Positions 1 to 8,625 are shown, counted from the first letter of the stretch. The stretch is DNA of 64,000 nt from Periweissella fabaria (GCF_918814575.1 NZ_CAKKNS010000006.1:1-64000); one strand, 5' to 3'. The notes: generated by a model from the letters alone, not told the origin. Numbers and translations are program-made.

Positions 1-2619
1 TGTTGACTTAACTGCTGAATCACTTGTACTTGTTGACAATGAGTCAGCGGTTGATTTTGATGTTGAGTTTGACTTAACTGTTGAAGCTGAATCAGATTCT
101 GATGTACTCAATGACGTTGACTTAACTGCTGAATCACTTGTACTTGTTGACAATGAGTCAGCGGTTGATTTTGATGTTGAGTTTGACTTCACTGTTGAAG
201 CTGAATCAGATTCTGATGTACTCATCGATGTTGACTTAACTGCTGAATCACTTGTACTTGTTGATAATGAGTCAGCGGTTGATTTTGATGTTGAGTTTGA
301 CTTCACTGTTGAGTCAGATACTGATGTGCTCATTGATGTTGACTTAACTGCTGAATCACTTGCACTCGCAGAACGAGAAGGTTGCAAGATACTGTCACTT
401 TGTGACATCGAATCACTCATACTCATAGAATCACTAGTACTTACAACCTTTGAGGTACTTGCTGGAATCGAATTACTAATACTTGTTGATTGTGATGTAC
501 TATTTGAGATTGAAGTCGAGTTTGATGGTGTATTTGAGATCACATTCAAAGTTGCTTTGTTTGTCGTGAATGAACTTGTATGTGATTGACCCTTACTATC
601 AATTGACGTAGTTGTGATAATAGCATAGTATTGTGAACCATTATCCTTAGATGTTGTGTTTGGGAGTACTAATGTTGGCCCAGTTTGACCATCTAACTTT
701 GTATCAAGTATTGATATTGCACCAGCTTTATACCATTGGTAAGTATTGGTTGTTGTACTATCTGCTGGTTGCGCCTGACCAGCTTTACCTTGAAGATTAA
801 AGGTAGCGGGATTACCTGCCAAAACAGTTTGGTCGTTCAATCCACCACCGACTTGGACTTGAACAGAACTCGAAAGAGTCGTGCCATCTGGATTAGTTAT
901 TGTTGCTGTAAAAGTTACGACACCTGACTTACCATTGTTATTTGCCGTAATAAATCCTGTTTGCGAATCAATCGTTGCAAGACCAGTATTACTTGATGCC
1001 CATGTAATCGTACCCGTACCATTACCAACGTTAGCAGTCGCTTGCGCATTTTGTCCATTGTAATACAAGTAATTGTTATCAACACTTGTTGAAATTGTAG
1101 TTGCGTTTTGTGGCTTATCAAAAACATGAACAGTAATAATATAACTGTAGTACGTTGTAGAAGGAATAGAACCAAATACAATGTTAACCGTAGACTGCAC
1201 TTGGAAATAATAGGTACCGGCCTGAGATGCCGTAAAATTAACTGTCGAACCAAAAAGTTTATTATTGTCCGTAAATCTTGCAACCCATTGAGATGTTGCA
1301 TTATCATATTGATACCACGTATAGAAATTCTGACCTGTGAAAAGCACCGCATCAACACCCGTCATGACATTGGTTGCTGAAAGCTTTGTTGGTTGATTAA
1401 CAACCGCATTAACCACTTTTGGTCCAGAAGTAAATCCACCTTGATAGAAAATTATAAACCAAAGTGGGGCTGCACTAGGTGTTTTGAATGGCTGTGGCAT
1501 CCCATTAGCTGCCGCAACATTTAATTGTTTTGGTTGTGTCAAGAAGCTTTGGTAACTACCAGCTAAGGCCGATTGAAATTCATCTGAATTAATTTGTGCT
1601 TGAGTATACAAATTATTTTTAGTTACATATGAAAGAACTGAACTCTTGTAATCACCAAAGTTTTTAGGTGTTGTATCATCAGCCGTCGTTGCATCACGGT
1701 GGTTGAAGTTAACTACCAAGCCATTTGCTTCCGCATAAGCTTGCGCTGCATTCAAGATGGCCGTGCTTGGTGTTTGATCATTTACTAACACGATTGATAA
1801 TTCGTGTGTTGTAGAATCAACTACCAAGTTCGCATCACTTGGTAATACAGCAGCTAAAGCTTTTTGTGCATCAGCTGTAGCATCCTTATCAGCAGTGAGT
1901 GAAGTTACCGTAGTGCTAGTTGGAAGACCATTTGAGGCACTAGTACTTGCATCAGATGCGCTCAAGCTTTGACTTGTAGAAGCAGTGGTTGAATCACTTG
2001 CTGTTGAAGTGCTTGCATCTGATGTACTTGTGGTTGAGTCACTCTTTGATTCACTTGTAGTTGAAGTGCTTGAGTCTGATGTACTTGCTTTTGAATCACT
2101 CTTTGATTGACTTGCTGTTGAAGTACTTGCATCTGACGTACTTGCAGTTGAGTCATTCTTTGATTCACTTGTAGTTGAAGTACTTGCTGGTGTCTTGCTT
2201 ACTGAAGATGTACTTGATGAAGCAGTACTTGCATCATCTTTAGTAGTAAGTTGACTCTTACTAGTAGATGCTTGAGTTGTACTTTCAGATTGACTTACTG
2301 AAGTACTTTCAGAAAGACTCTTTGATGTTGAAGTACTTTGGCTTGTACTATCAATAGTTGAAGTACTTGTTGAAGCTGCCGGAATTGTCGCCGTTTTTTG
2401 TGTGGCGAGCACCGTCCCCTGATCAACTTCTTTAGCAGTGTCATTGTTACCATTAGTAACATCAGCGTGTGCTACTTGTGTACCAACAGCGCTTGCTCCT
2501 AATATTCCCCCGAATAATGACATACCGGCAACAAACCATTGCTTACCAGCTTTATACATTTTAAAGTGTTCATACTTTGTTTCATGCATTAATTTGTAAT
2601 AATTGTTCTTCTTGGACAT
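1..2619 (-). CDS. Serine-rich-repeat surface adhesin, KxYKxGKxW signal peptide (partial, C-terminus outside window)
   Basis: The frame is open from ATG at 2617-2619 to the window edge, giving 873 visible residues. The start follows a GGGGG ribosome site. The signal peptide carries KMYKAGKQW at residues 20-28, a hydrophobic stretch, and a probable AHA|D cleavage after residue 52. This is the KxYKxGKxW type, typical of serine-rich-repeat (SRR) glycoproteins exported by accessory SecA2/SecY2. A first Ser/Thr-rich region runs over about residues 77-233. A folded region without recognised family follows (about 240-400). An Ig-like beta region is at about 405-500, a Big_2-like domain at about 505-578, and an Ig-like domain with a YQWYKAG motif at about 580-693. 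A second, highly repetitive Ser-rich region then runs off the window. Known members are glycosylated, cell-wall anchored by LPXTG, and bind host or bacterial surfaces. The anchor and the glycosylation/export genes are not in the window, so their presence is inference. Confidence 0.9.
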   Translation of the reverse strand, partial: MSKKNNYYKLMHETKYEHFKMYKAGKQWFVAGMSLFGGILGASAVGTQVAHADVTNGNNDTAKEVDQGTVLATQKTATIPAASTSTSTIDSTSQSTSTSKSLSESTSVSQSESTTQASTSKSQLTTKDDASTASSSTSSVSKTPASTSTTSESKNDSTASTSDASTSTASQSKSDSKASTSDSSTSTTSESKSDSTTSTSDASTSTASDSTTASTSQSLSASDASTSASNGLPTSTTVTSLTADKDATADAQKALAAVLPSDANLVVDSTTHELSIVLVNDQTPSTAILNAAQAYAEANGLVVNFNHRDATTADDTTPKNFGDYKSSVLSYVTKNNLYTQAQINSDEFQSALAGSYQSFLTQPKQLNVAAANGMPQPFKTPSAAPLWFIIFYQGGFTSGPKVVNAVVNQPTKLSATNVMTGVDAVLFTGQNFYTWYQYDNATSQWVARFTDNNKLFGSTVNFTASQAGTYYFQVQSTVNIVFGSIPSTTYYSYIITVHVFDKPQNATTISTSVDNNYLYYNGQNAQATANVGNGTGTITWASSNTGLATIDSQTGFITANNNGKSGVVTFTATITNPDGTTLSSSVQVQVGGGLNDQTVLAGNPATFNLQGKAGQAQPADSTTTNTYQWYKAGAISILDTKLDGQTGPTLVLPNTTSKDNGSQYYAIITTTSIDSKGQSHTSSFTTNKATLNVISNTPSNSTSISNSTSQSTSISNSIPASTSKVVSTSDSMSMSDSMSQSDSILQPSRSASASDSAVKSTSMSTSVSDSTVKSNSTSKSTADSLSTSTSDSAVKSTSMSTSESDSASTVKSNSTSKSTADSLSTSTSDSAVKSTSLSTSESDSASTVKSNSTSKSTADSLSTSTSDSAVKST
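2..337 (-). repeat. Tandem 114-bp (38-aa) Ser-rich repeats in the adhesin
   Basis: Three consecutive units start at 2, 116 and 230. The first two are 114 bp and the third is 108 bp, having lost 6 bp. A degenerate copy continues past 338. Units differ by very few bases (for example aac/cac and gac/gat changes). Each encodes alternating Ser with Thr, Asp, Lys and Ala, including the block STADSLSTSTSDSAVKST. The array continues beyond the window edge, so total copy number is unknown. Confidence 0.95.
1990..2192 (-). repeat. 57-bp (19-aa) Ser-rich repeats near the adhesin N-terminus
   Basis: The marker block gatgtacttg, or gacgtacttg, recurs at 2021, 2078 and 2135, exactly 57 bp apart. The period encodes STSDASTSTASQSKSDSKA and variants. 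This array differs in period and composition from the distal 38-aa array of the same gene. It lies between the signal peptide and the folded region, the usual place of the short first SRR region. Confidence 0.85.
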
Positions 2620-2850
2620 AAAAAATCCCCCACATTAATTTAGTTTTAGAACTATACTTATTATTACATCAAATATTAATATGGTTTGTTTATTCTCAAT
2701 CATGGGAAACCGTCTACAAAAAACGACATTTTCTTTTTATTTATTTTATGTTTTATACACATTATTAAAAAATGTACAAAACTCTTGAGCATATCACTTG
2801 CTTTAATTAAAAACATATGGCTAAAAACATAAATATTATTTATCGCTAAT

Positions 2851-2896
2851 AAAAAAATAAGGTCTGGAAAATATATATTTTCCAGACCTTATTTTA
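2851..2896 (-). terminator. Intrinsic terminator after frr
   Basis: A perfect inverted repeat, aataaggtctggaaaa then ttttccagaccttatt, spans 2856-2893. On the minus strand it is followed by a T run at 2851-2857. It separates frr from the adhesin gene, so the adhesin probably has its own promoter in the AT-rich 2640-2850 segment. I could not define that promoter. Confidence 0.9.
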
Positions 2897-2912
2897 ATGA
2901 TTATCAATTAGC

Positions 2913-3470
2913 TTAGATAGTTAACAATTCTTGTTCCTTATTCTTAGCAATTGCATCAATATTTTTAACAGCCGCATCAGTTGCCTTTTGAACTTGCTCT
3001 TCTAAATCGTGCAAGTCATCTTCGGTAATTTCATTGGCTTTTTGTTGTTTCTTAAGTGAATCCATTGCATCACGACGAATGTTACGCACTGCCACTTTAG
3101 TACCTTCCGCTTCACCCTTCACATCCTTAGCTAATTCCTTACGACGTTCTTCCGTCAATTGTGGAATAACCAAGCGAATTGATGAACCGTCATTTGATGG
3201 TGTCAAACCAAGATCAGACGCATAAATAGCGTGTTCAATTGCGTCCAAAGCTGATTTGTCATATGGTGTGATCAATAATACCCGGGCTTCAGGCACTTGA
3301 ATAGATGCCATTTGGTTAAGGGGTGTCATGGCACCATAGTATTCTGCTTCAACGCGGTTTAATAAACCAACGTTGGCGCGACCAGCTCGAATGTTTTGTA
3401 ATTCACGTTGGAGCGCTTCACCAGCTTTTTCCATCCGTGCTTGAGCATCAGTAATAATTGCGTTTGGCAT
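2913..3470 (-). CDS. frr: Ribosome recycling factor
   Basis: The protein has 185 residues, the normal length. RRF works in the cytoplasm with EF-G to split post-termination ribosomes. The sequence is full-length, starting [17 protein letters not shown] and carrying the conserved [11 protein letters not shown] segment and C-terminal helical region. Start ATG at 3470 follows an AAAGGAG site about 15 bases upstream, just after the pyrH stop, so the two are translated from one transcript. pyrH-frr is a conserved Firmicutes pair. The usual downstream genes (uppS, cdsA, dxr, rseP) are absent, and frr is followed by a strong terminator. Confidence 0.97.
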   Translation of the reverse strand: MPNAIITDAQARMEKAGEALQRELQNIRAGRANVGLLNRVEAEYYGAMTPLNQMASIQVPEARVLLITPYDKSALDAIEHAIYASDLGLTPSNDGSSIRLVIPQLTEERRKELAKDVKGEAEGTKVAVRNIRRDAMDSLKKQQKANEITEDDLHDLEEQVQKATDAAVKNIDAIAKNKEQELLTI

Positions 3471-3475
3471 AGTAA

Positions 3476-4201
3476 TTATTTATCTCCTTTAACAGTAGTT
3501 CCGATGTTTTCACCTTCCACTACACGTTTGATGTTTCCTTGTTCATTAAAGTTAAAGACGATCAATGGCATATCAGTATCCATTGATAATGAGCTTGCTG
3601 TTGAATCCATAACTTGAAGACCCTTGCTCAAGATATCCAAGTGCGTTAAAGTATCGAATTTTTCAGCATCTGGGTTAGTACGTGGGTCAGCAGAGTAAAC
3701 TCCATCAACCCCGTTTTTAGCCATCAAAATCGCATCGGCGTTAATTTCAGCAGCCCGTAAAGCAGCTGTTGTATCAGTTGAGAAGTAAGGTGAACCAGTT
3801 CCCGCTGCAAAAATAACAATGCGGTTCTTTTCGAGGTGGCGTACAGCCTTACGACGAATATATGGTTCAGCAATCTGACGCATTTCAATTGAAGTTTGTA
3901 CCCGTGTTGGGACATTAAGGTTTTCAAGGCTATCTTGCAGTGCTAAGGCGTTCATAACTGTCCCGAGCATTCCAATGTAGTCAGCCTGTGAACGTTCCAT
4001 TCCAAGTTCAGCTCCCGCTTCCCCACGCCACATGTTACCACCACCAACAACGATGGCAATCTCAACACCTAAATCATGTACTTCTTTGATTTCTTCTGCA
4101 ACTTGTTTCACAAAGATCGGATTAATGCCCCGTCCTTGATCTCCAGCGAGGGCTTCCCCACTTAACTTCATCAAAACACGCTTATATTTTACTTCCGTCA
4201 T
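3476..4201 (-). CDS. pyrH: UMP kinase
   Basis: This 241-residue amino-acid-kinase-fold enzyme phosphorylates UMP to UDP with ATP in pyrimidine nucleotide synthesis. Visible motifs are the N-terminal [10 protein letters not shown] nucleotide-binding segment, the VGGGNMWRG glycine loop, and the C-terminal region with the TDMPLIVFN strand. Length matches the family. Start ATG at 4201 lies about 10 bases after AAAGGAG. It lies downstream of a terminator hairpin that follows tsf, so it depends either on read-through or on an unseen promoter in the short gap. It is directly followed by frr. Confidence 0.97.
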   Translation of the reverse strand: MTEVKYKRVLMKLSGEALAGDQGRGINPIFVKQVAEEIKEVHDLGVEIAIVVGGGNMWRGEAGAELGMERSQADYIGMLGTVMNALALQDSLENLNVPTRVQTSIEMRQIAEPYIRRKAVRHLEKNRIVIFAAGTGSPYFSTDTTAALRAAEINADAILMAKNGVDGVYSADPRTNPDAEKFDTLTHLDILSKGLQVMDSTASSLSMDTDMPLIVFNFNEQGNIKRVVEGENIGTTVKGDK

Positions 4202-4249
4202 TCGTATTAATGCTCCTTTAGCAAATCTCTTTAACGTCCCATTTTTCTT

Positions 4250-4285
4250 AAAAAAAAGAGGTGCGCCCGAATGCGCGCCTCTTTT
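4250..4285 (-). terminator. Terminator between tsf and pyrH
   Basis: A GC-rich hairpin (aagaggtgcgc/gcgcgcctctt with one wobble position) is followed on the minus strand by a run of Ts at 4250-4257. It would end most rpsB-tsf transcripts and partly insulate pyrH-frr. Confidence 0.88.
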
Positions 4286-4306
4286 AAATAACTAATTAAT
4301 TTAAAA

Positions 4307-5185
4307 TTAGTTGATTTGGCCCATAACTTCAGCAGCGAAGTCAGTGTTCTTCTTTTCCATACCTTCACCAACTTCGTAACGGATGAATGACTTAAGTGAA
4401 CCATTCTTTGATTCTACGTACTTAGCAACAGTTTGGTCACCATCTTTAACGAATGGTTGGTCTGCCAATGAAATTTCAGCAAGGAACTTGTTTAAACGAC
4501 CTTCAACGATCTTTTCCTTGATGTTTTCTGGCTTACCAGCCATATCTTCGGCGTTCATTTGAACTTCTTTTTCGTGTGCTACAACTTCTGCAGGCACTTC
4601 TTCGCGTGAAACGAATTGTGGGTTGATTGCAGCAACGTGCATAGCAACGTCCTTAGCAGTTTCAGCATCTGCACCGTTAAGCAATACAAGTGATGAGATA
4701 CGGCCACCCATGTGTGAGTATGCACCGAAGCTTTGTGAGTCTTCTTTTTCAACGATAACAAAACGACGGAGAGTAATCTTTTCACCAGTGATTTGTGTAG
4801 TGTGGATGATTAAGTCGTTAAGAGTTTCTGCATCATCGTTAACTTTAAGTTCCAAAGCAGCTTCAACATCAGCTGGTTTGAATTCAACGATTGCGTTAGC
4901 AACAGCGTGTAATAAGTCGTTAAATTCTTTGTTACCGGCAACGAAGTCAGTTTCAGAGTTTAATTCAACGATAGCTGCGGCGTTATCCTTAACAGCAACG
5001 TAAGTCATACCTTCAGCAGCGATACGATCACCCTTCTTAGCAGCCTTAGCCATACCCTTTTCACGGAGTAAGTCGATAGCTTTTGCCATGTCTCCATCAA
5101 CTTCGACAAGCGCCTTCTTGGCGTCCATCATACCAACACCTGTTTTTTCACGTAATTCTTTAACTTGAGTAGCAGTAATAGCCAT
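4307..5185 (-). CDS. tsf: Elongation factor Ts
   Basis: The protein has 292 residues. EF-Ts is the guanine-nucleotide exchange factor that regenerates EF-Tu-GTP. The N-terminal UBA-like domain begins [26 protein letters not shown], which is the family signature. The TDFVA core motif ([12 protein letters not shown]) is present at about residues 78-89. The start is supported by AAGGAG about 12 bases upstream. It follows rpsB on the same strand with a 186-base gap, the universal rpsB-tsf arrangement, and is closed by a terminator. Confidence 0.98.
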   Translation of the reverse strand: MAITATQVKELREKTGVGMMDAKKALVEVDGDMAKAIDLLREKGMAKAAKKGDRIAAEGMTYVAVKDNAAAIVELNSETDFVAGNKEFNDLLHAVANAIVEFKPADVEAALELKVNDDAETLNDLIIHTTQITGEKITLRRFVIVEKEDSQSFGAYSHMGGRISSLVLLNGADAETAKDVAMHVAAINPQFVSREEVPAEVVAHEKEVQMNAEDMAGKPENIKEKIVEGRLNKFLAEISLADQPFVKDGDQTVAKYVESKNGSLKSFIRYEVGEGMEKKNTDFAAEVMGQIN

Positions 5186-5268
5186 GAGTTATTAAATCTC
5201 CTTAAAATCGTTATTATAAAAAATTATCTTCTTGCTTAATTGTACCTTAAATCTGACAAAATAGCAGT

Positions 5269-5297
5269 TAAAAAAGCTAGAAACCTAGTTTTTTTCA
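5269..5297 (-). terminator. Weak hairpin in the rpsB-tsf gap
   Basis: On the minus strand, AAAAAACTAG-GTTT-CTAG is followed by CTTTTTT, a short stem with a T run. Only a few GC pairs support it, so it is more likely a partial terminator or pause site that lowers tsf relative to rpsB than a full stop. Confidence 0.4.
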
Positions 5298-5371
5298 AAA
5301 AAATAGACCACCACATGGTTAGCTAGAATAATCTAGCAGAACTATTGTGACAGCCTACTCTAAACATTTAA

Positions 5372-6151
5372 TTACTTTTCAGCGTTGTCGCCTTCAACTA
5401 CGGCAGCGATTTCTTCGATTGATTCAACTGAATCATCTGCACCAAATGAGTTTTCATCAACTTGGTCTTCACCTTGGTTACCTTCGATGATTGCGTCAGC
5501 CATCTTAGCAGTGATCAAACGTACGGCACGGATAGCATCATCGTTAGATGGAATCTTAACATCGATGTCATCTGGGTCGGCGTTAGTATCAACCATAGCC
5601 ACGATAGGAATGTTCAACTTGTGTGCTTCTTGAACAGCAAGTTGTTCCTTACGAGGGTCAACAACAAATAACAAATCAGGAATCTTAGGCATATCTTCGA
5701 TACCACCCAAGAACTTTTCAAGCTTAGCAGTTTGCTTTACAAGTAAAGAAACTTCTTTCTTAGGAAGACGGTCAAAAGTACCATCTTCAGCCATAGCTTT
5801 AAGTTCCTTCAAACGTGCGATACGCGCTTGAATAGTGTTCCAGTTTGTCAAAGTACCACCCAACCAACGGTGGTTGATGTAGTATTGACCTGCACGCTTT
5901 GCTTCTTCAGCAATAGCATCTTGAGCTTGTTTCTTAGTACCAACGAACAATACAACGGCACCGTCTTTAGCAGCGTCACGTACGTAGTTGTAAGCTTGGT
6001 CAACAAGTTTTACAGTCTTTTGTAAATCGATGATGTAAATACCGTTACGTTCAGTAAAGATAAATTCTTTCATCTTAGGGTTCCAGCGACGAGTTTGGTG
6101 ACCAAAGTGGACACCGGCTTCGAGCAATTGCTTCATTGAGATAACTGCCAT
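5372..6151 (-). CDS. rpsB: 30S ribosomal protein S2
   Basis: S2 has 259 residues here and sits on the small subunit next to S1/S21. The sequence shows the family signatures: the N-terminal [22 protein letters not shown], then [12 protein letters not shown], and [12 protein letters not shown]. The acidic C-terminal tail is usual for lactobacilli. The start is decided by GGAGG eight bases upstream of ATG 6151. It heads the rpsB-tsf unit and has a strong promoter and a roughly 100-base structured leader. Confidence 0.98.
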   Translation of the reverse strand: MAVISMKQLLEAGVHFGHQTRRWNPKMKEFIFTERNGIYIIDLQKTVKLVDQAYNYVRDAAKDGAVVLFVGTKKQAQDAIAEEAKRAGQYYINHRWLGGTLTNWNTIQARIARLKELKAMAEDGTFDRLPKKEVSLLVKQTAKLEKFLGGIEDMPKIPDLLFVVDPRKEQLAVQEAHKLNIPIVAMVDTNADPDDIDVKIPSNDDAIRAVRLITAKMADAIIEGNQGEDQVDENSFGADDSVESIEEIAAVVEGDNAEK

Positions 6152-6262
6152 GAGTTATTCCTCCAAAATTTTGTTTATTCCTCCCCTAATCGCATCTGCA
6201 GCTGGACGATCGCTCGCAACCCAGTCGACATTGATTAAGGTGTGAATTGGTTTTAACACCGT
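6152..6262 (-). promoter_or_regulatory. Structured 5' leader of rpsB with two ribosome sites
   Basis: Between the promoter and the rpsB start is about 110 nt that can fold. GGTGT/ACACC pairs at 6239-6260, and CTGG/CCAG arms enclose a GCGAGCGATCG segment. Two nearly identical ribosome-site blocks occur (GGGGAGGAATAA, then GGAGGAATAA just before ATG). In other bacteria S2 represses its own mRNA through a leader. That this leader does so is inference from position and structure. Confidence 0.5.
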
Positions 6263-6267
6263 TTAAT

Positions 6268-6296
6268 ATGTTACCAAATATAAATCTTTGTTGCAA
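6268..6296 (-). promoter_or_regulatory. Sigma-A promoter of rpsB-tsf
   Basis: On the minus strand, TTGCAA (6291-6296) and TAACAT (6268-6273) are separated by 17 bp. Predicted start is about 6261, giving a leader of roughly 110 nt. Confidence 0.75.
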
Positions 6297-6317
6297 GCAA
6301 AATTATGCAATTTTTTA

Positions 6318-6593
6318 TTAGATATCAACCCCATGCTCTCTGAGGTACATTTCTTTTTGTGCCCGGCTTTGATGTTTAAAATGCCACTCCGCAGACAACG
6401 CGTCATGTTTAGTGGCAAATGCTTCCTGGTACAACAACGTCAGCGGATGTTTGCTTTTAATCTTTGTAAACTTCGCTCCTTTAAACGCCTGATGCGTTGC
6501 AAAGCGCCGGGCCACATCATCAGTAAAACCGGTATACAACATGTTGTCGGCTGTTAAAATGACATACATATAATATTCTTTTTCACTCACCAT
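6318..6593 (-). CDS. GIY-YIG domain protein (YazA/UPF0213 family)
   Basis: About 91 residues from ATG 6593. A GIY-YIG nuclease fold is indicated by the N-terminal YYMYVILTADNMLYTGFTDD (tyrosine pair replaced by YVI...YTG) and a conserved Arg in DVARRFATH. Single-domain proteins of this family are of unknown cellular role; relatives cut or repair DNA. A longer reading from 6638 exists but would lie deep inside the upstream gene. The start at 6593 leaves an 11-base overlap with it. Pairing with the methyltransferase upstream matches the yabB-yazA pair of Bacillus, suggesting co-transcription. Confidence 0.85.
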   Translation of the reverse strand: MVSEKEYYMYVILTADNMLYTGFTDDVARRFATHQAFKGAKFTKIKSKHPLTLLYQEAFATKHDALSAEWHFKHQSRAQKEMYLREHGVDI

Positions 6594-7335
6594 ATAGTAC
6601 CTGATGAACCATTGGTGTATATTGACCATCTTGGTCATAAACGACGATTGGTTCTAAAACCCGCACCCCACCGCTTTTACCATTTTTAATCGCCTCAATC
6701 AGTACCATGTTGGCTTTTTTACCGACTTTAGGATACACAAATTGAATGCGTTTTGGCGCTAATTTTACTGCTTGCATTGCACTTACCACATCAACTAAAC
6801 GATCTGGGCGGTGAACCATAAATAACTTACCGTTCATTTTAAGTAATCGACTTGCAACATCACACACGGTATCGAGATTGGTTGTAATTTCATGCCGAGC
6901 AATCGCTAAATGTTCATTCGGATTTTTTTGCGAAGTTTCACTGCTCAAAAAGTATGGCGGATTACATAATACCGTTTCAACTGAACCACCTTTGATATGT
7001 TGTAACGTATCAGCTAAATCAATATTTAAAACATTCATCCGTTCATCTAAATGATTCAGCTCAATTGAGCGTTCTGCCATATCAGCCAAGCGTGGTTGTA
7101 ATTCAACTTCCGTAATGTGACCAGAACTTTTTTGTGAATAAAAAAGCCCGATTGCCCCATTCCCGGCACATAAATCAACTGTCAGTCCCCGACCACCTTT
7201 GGGGGCATTAGCAAAATGCGCTAATAAAACGGCATCTAATGAGAATGCAAAAACACTAGCACTTTGAATTATTTGAATATCTTGACTGAACAATTGATCA
7301 ATTCGTTCATCAGATTGTAGTTGTACATTTGTCAT
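6583..7335 (-). CDS. tRNA1(Val) (adenine-N6)-methyltransferase-like protein
   Basis: The protein has 250 residues with a class I SAM-dependent methyltransferase fold. The SAM-binding loop is LCAGNGAIGLF at about residue 55, an acidic residue ends strand 2 (VELQ), and the N6-adenine methylase motif is CNPPYF at about residue 124. It belongs to the YabB/TrmN6 family, which in E. coli methylates A37 of tRNA-Val. Activity in Firmicutes members is less well shown, so the tRNA target is inference. ATG 7335 follows AGGGAAA. It is divergent from plsC and overlaps the GIY-YIG gene. Confidence 0.85.
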   Translation of the reverse strand: MTNVQLQSDERIDQLFSQDIQIIQSASVFAFSLDAVLLAHFANAPKGGRGLTVDLCAGNGAIGLFYSQKSSGHITEVELQPRLADMAERSIELNHLDERMNVLNIDLADTLQHIKGGSVETVLCNPPYFLSSETSQKNPNEHLAIARHEITTNLDTVCDVASRLLKMNGKLFMVHRPDRLVDVVSAMQAVKLAPKRIQFVYPKVGKKANMVLIEAIKNGKSGGVRVLEPIVVYDQDGQYTPMVHQVLYGE

Positions 7336-7349
7336 AAAAATTTCCCTAC

Positions 7350-7378
7350 TTGCTTTACGGAGCTAAATTTTGCATACT
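7350..7378 (+). promoter_or_regulatory. Candidate promoter of plsC
   Basis: TTGCTT (7350-7355) and CATACT (7373-7378) are separated by 17 bp, followed 39 bases later by the plsC start with an AAAGGAG ribosome site. The -10 match is moderate. Confidence 0.5.
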
Positions 7379-7416
7379 TAAAAAGTATAAAAGTTTTTTA
7401 AAGGAGCTCCAAGATA

Positions 7417-8055
7417 ATGTTTTATTCTATTGCACGGACAATAGTTCGTTTTCTGCTTTTTATTATTAACGGAAAAACCAAAATTTACAACCACAATAAA
7501 CTTCCTGAAGGAACTTTCATCCTCGCAGGTCCTCACCGGACTTGGTGGGATCCTTTGTTTTTTGCGGTTGCTGGTGCACCACTCAAATTCAGCTTCATGG
7601 CCAAGATTGAGTTATTTAAAAATCCCATTCTTCGCTGGATTTTAGTCCATGCCAATGCCTTTGCTATTGACCGTCAAAATCCTGGTCCATCTGCTATCAA
7701 GACGCCGGTTAAGAATCTCAAGAGTGAAGATCTTGGCTTAATCATCTTCCCAACTGGTTCACGTCACAGTAGTGAATTAAAGGCCGGGACAATGATGATT
7801 GCTAAGCTTTCTGGTCGCCCAATTGTGCCAGTAGTTTACCAAGGACCCGTTAAATTCTCACAACTTTTCAAACGTAATAACGTATCAATCATGTTCGGTG
7901 ATCCGATTTATGTTGAACGTCGTGAAAAACTTGACGATACTAACGTAGCGGCCTTCACACAGAAATTACAAGCATCTTTTGATAAATTAGACCATGATTT
8001 GGATCCAACGTTTAAATATATCGATCCAAAACCAAAGACTCCTACAAAAGAATAG
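7417..8055 (+). CDS. plsC: 1-acyl-sn-glycerol-3-phosphate acyltransferase
   Basis: This 212-residue membrane-associated enzyme makes phosphatidic acid from lysophosphatidate and acyl-ACP/CoA. The catalytic HxxxxD motif is HRTWWD at about residue 40. The second block FPTGSR, an EGTR-like substrate motif with T and R kept, is at about residue 111. The third block RPIVPVVYQG is also present. An N-terminal hydrophobic helix should anchor it. It is one of few plus-strand genes here and stands alone between its own promoter candidate and a terminator. EGTR changed to TGSR is mildly unusual. Confidence 0.9.
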   Translation: MFYSIARTIVRFLLFIINGKTKIYNHNKLPEGTFILAGPHRTWWDPLFFAVAGAPLKFSFMAKIELFKNPILRWILVHANAFAIDRQNPGPSAIKTPVKNLKSEDLGLIIFPTGSRHSSELKAGTMMIAKLSGRPIVPVVYQGPVKFSQLFKRNNVSIMFGDPIYVERREKLDDTNVAAFTQKLQASFDKLDHDLDPTFKYIDPKPKTPTKE

Positions 8056-8060
8056 CATAC

Positions 8061-8101
8061 AAAAACCGGCTAATGAATTTAAATTCATCAGCCGGTTTTT
8101 T
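8061..8101. terminator. Bidirectional terminator between plsC and yneF
   Basis: aaaaaccggc...gccggttttt forms a near-perfect 20-bp-arm inverted repeat with A and T flanks on both sides. It can serve plsC (+) and the converging lexA-yneF unit (-). Confidence 0.93.
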
Positions 8102-8104
8102 TAA

Positions 8105-8320
8105 TTATTTAGTGTGGCTCTTCATTGATGCCATCACTTGCTTCAAACGTTTTTGTGAAGGTGATTGACCCATTGAAACCATCATTGAACGTACCATTTC
8201 TTCAGAAATTGGTGGGTTGTTCTTTAAGTAAGTTTCCATGTATTTGCGGGCAGCAAAGAAACCACCAACAAATCCAACTACAAGCGCTAAAATAATTAAA
8301 ACAACAGCTAAGAAAGACAT
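8105..8320 (-). CDS. YneF family membrane protein (UPF0154)
   Basis: This 71-residue protein has one N-terminal transmembrane helix (LAVVLIILALVVGFVGGFF) and then a basic cytoplasmic part with YMETYLKNNPPI and the conserved QSPSQKRL end. It is a widespread Firmicutes single-pass protein without known function. GAGGAG precedes the start. In Bacillus, yneF lies near lexA and ynzC as here, so the neighbourhood is conserved. Confidence 0.88.
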   Translation of the reverse strand: MSFLAVVLIILALVVGFVGGFFAARKYMETYLKNNPPISEEMVRSMMVSMGQSPSQKRLKQVMASMKSHTK

Positions 8321-8385
8321 GTAAGCTAACTCCTCAATATTTGTAATACATTTAGTTTACTTTATTCTGACTAATAAAAAAAGGG

Positions 8386-8625
8386 TTAATCGTCACGGAG
8401 ACCCTTCTTACGTTGAATTTCTTTAACTTTATCCGGTGTAACTTCCTTACCTTCTTTGTCAAAGAGTTGCATCATTTCAATTTGTGAACGAAATGCTTCC
8501 CGGAAGTTAGCTAAAAACTCTTCCCGTAATGCTTGCCGTTCAATTTCTTCCGCTTCAGTTAAGCCTTCTTTTTTATGCTTAGCTGACAATTCATTAATCC
8601 GTTGACGTAATTGTTCTCGTTCCAC
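8386..8625 (-). CDS. DUF896 / YnzC family small protein
   Basis: The protein has 79 residues, mostly charged and predicted alpha-helical, with the family pattern INELSAKHKKEGLTEAEEIERQALREEFL followed by IRFR-like FREAFRSQIE. B. subtilis YnzC, in the SOS operon with yneA, is the reference member; its role is uncertain. Start is GTG at 8625, preceded by AGGTAGGT. It lies 17 bases after lexA on the same strand and so probably shares its transcript and SOS control. Confidence 0.87.
   Translation of the reverse strand: MEREQLRQRINELSAKHKKEGLTEAEEIERQALREEFLANFREAFRSQIEMMQLFDKEGKEVTPDKVKEIQRKKGLRDD

Noticed and set aside
1-343. CRISPR-like regular repeats
   Set aside because: The repeats are contiguous, in frame, 38 codons long and have no unique spacers; they are coding repeats.
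326-589. Plus-strand open frame of 87 codons rich in Leu, Ile and Val
   Set aside because: It lies fully antisense to the Ser-rich repeats of the adhesin. The repetitive tga/ctt codons create it, it has no ribosome site, and the minus-strand frame is convincing.
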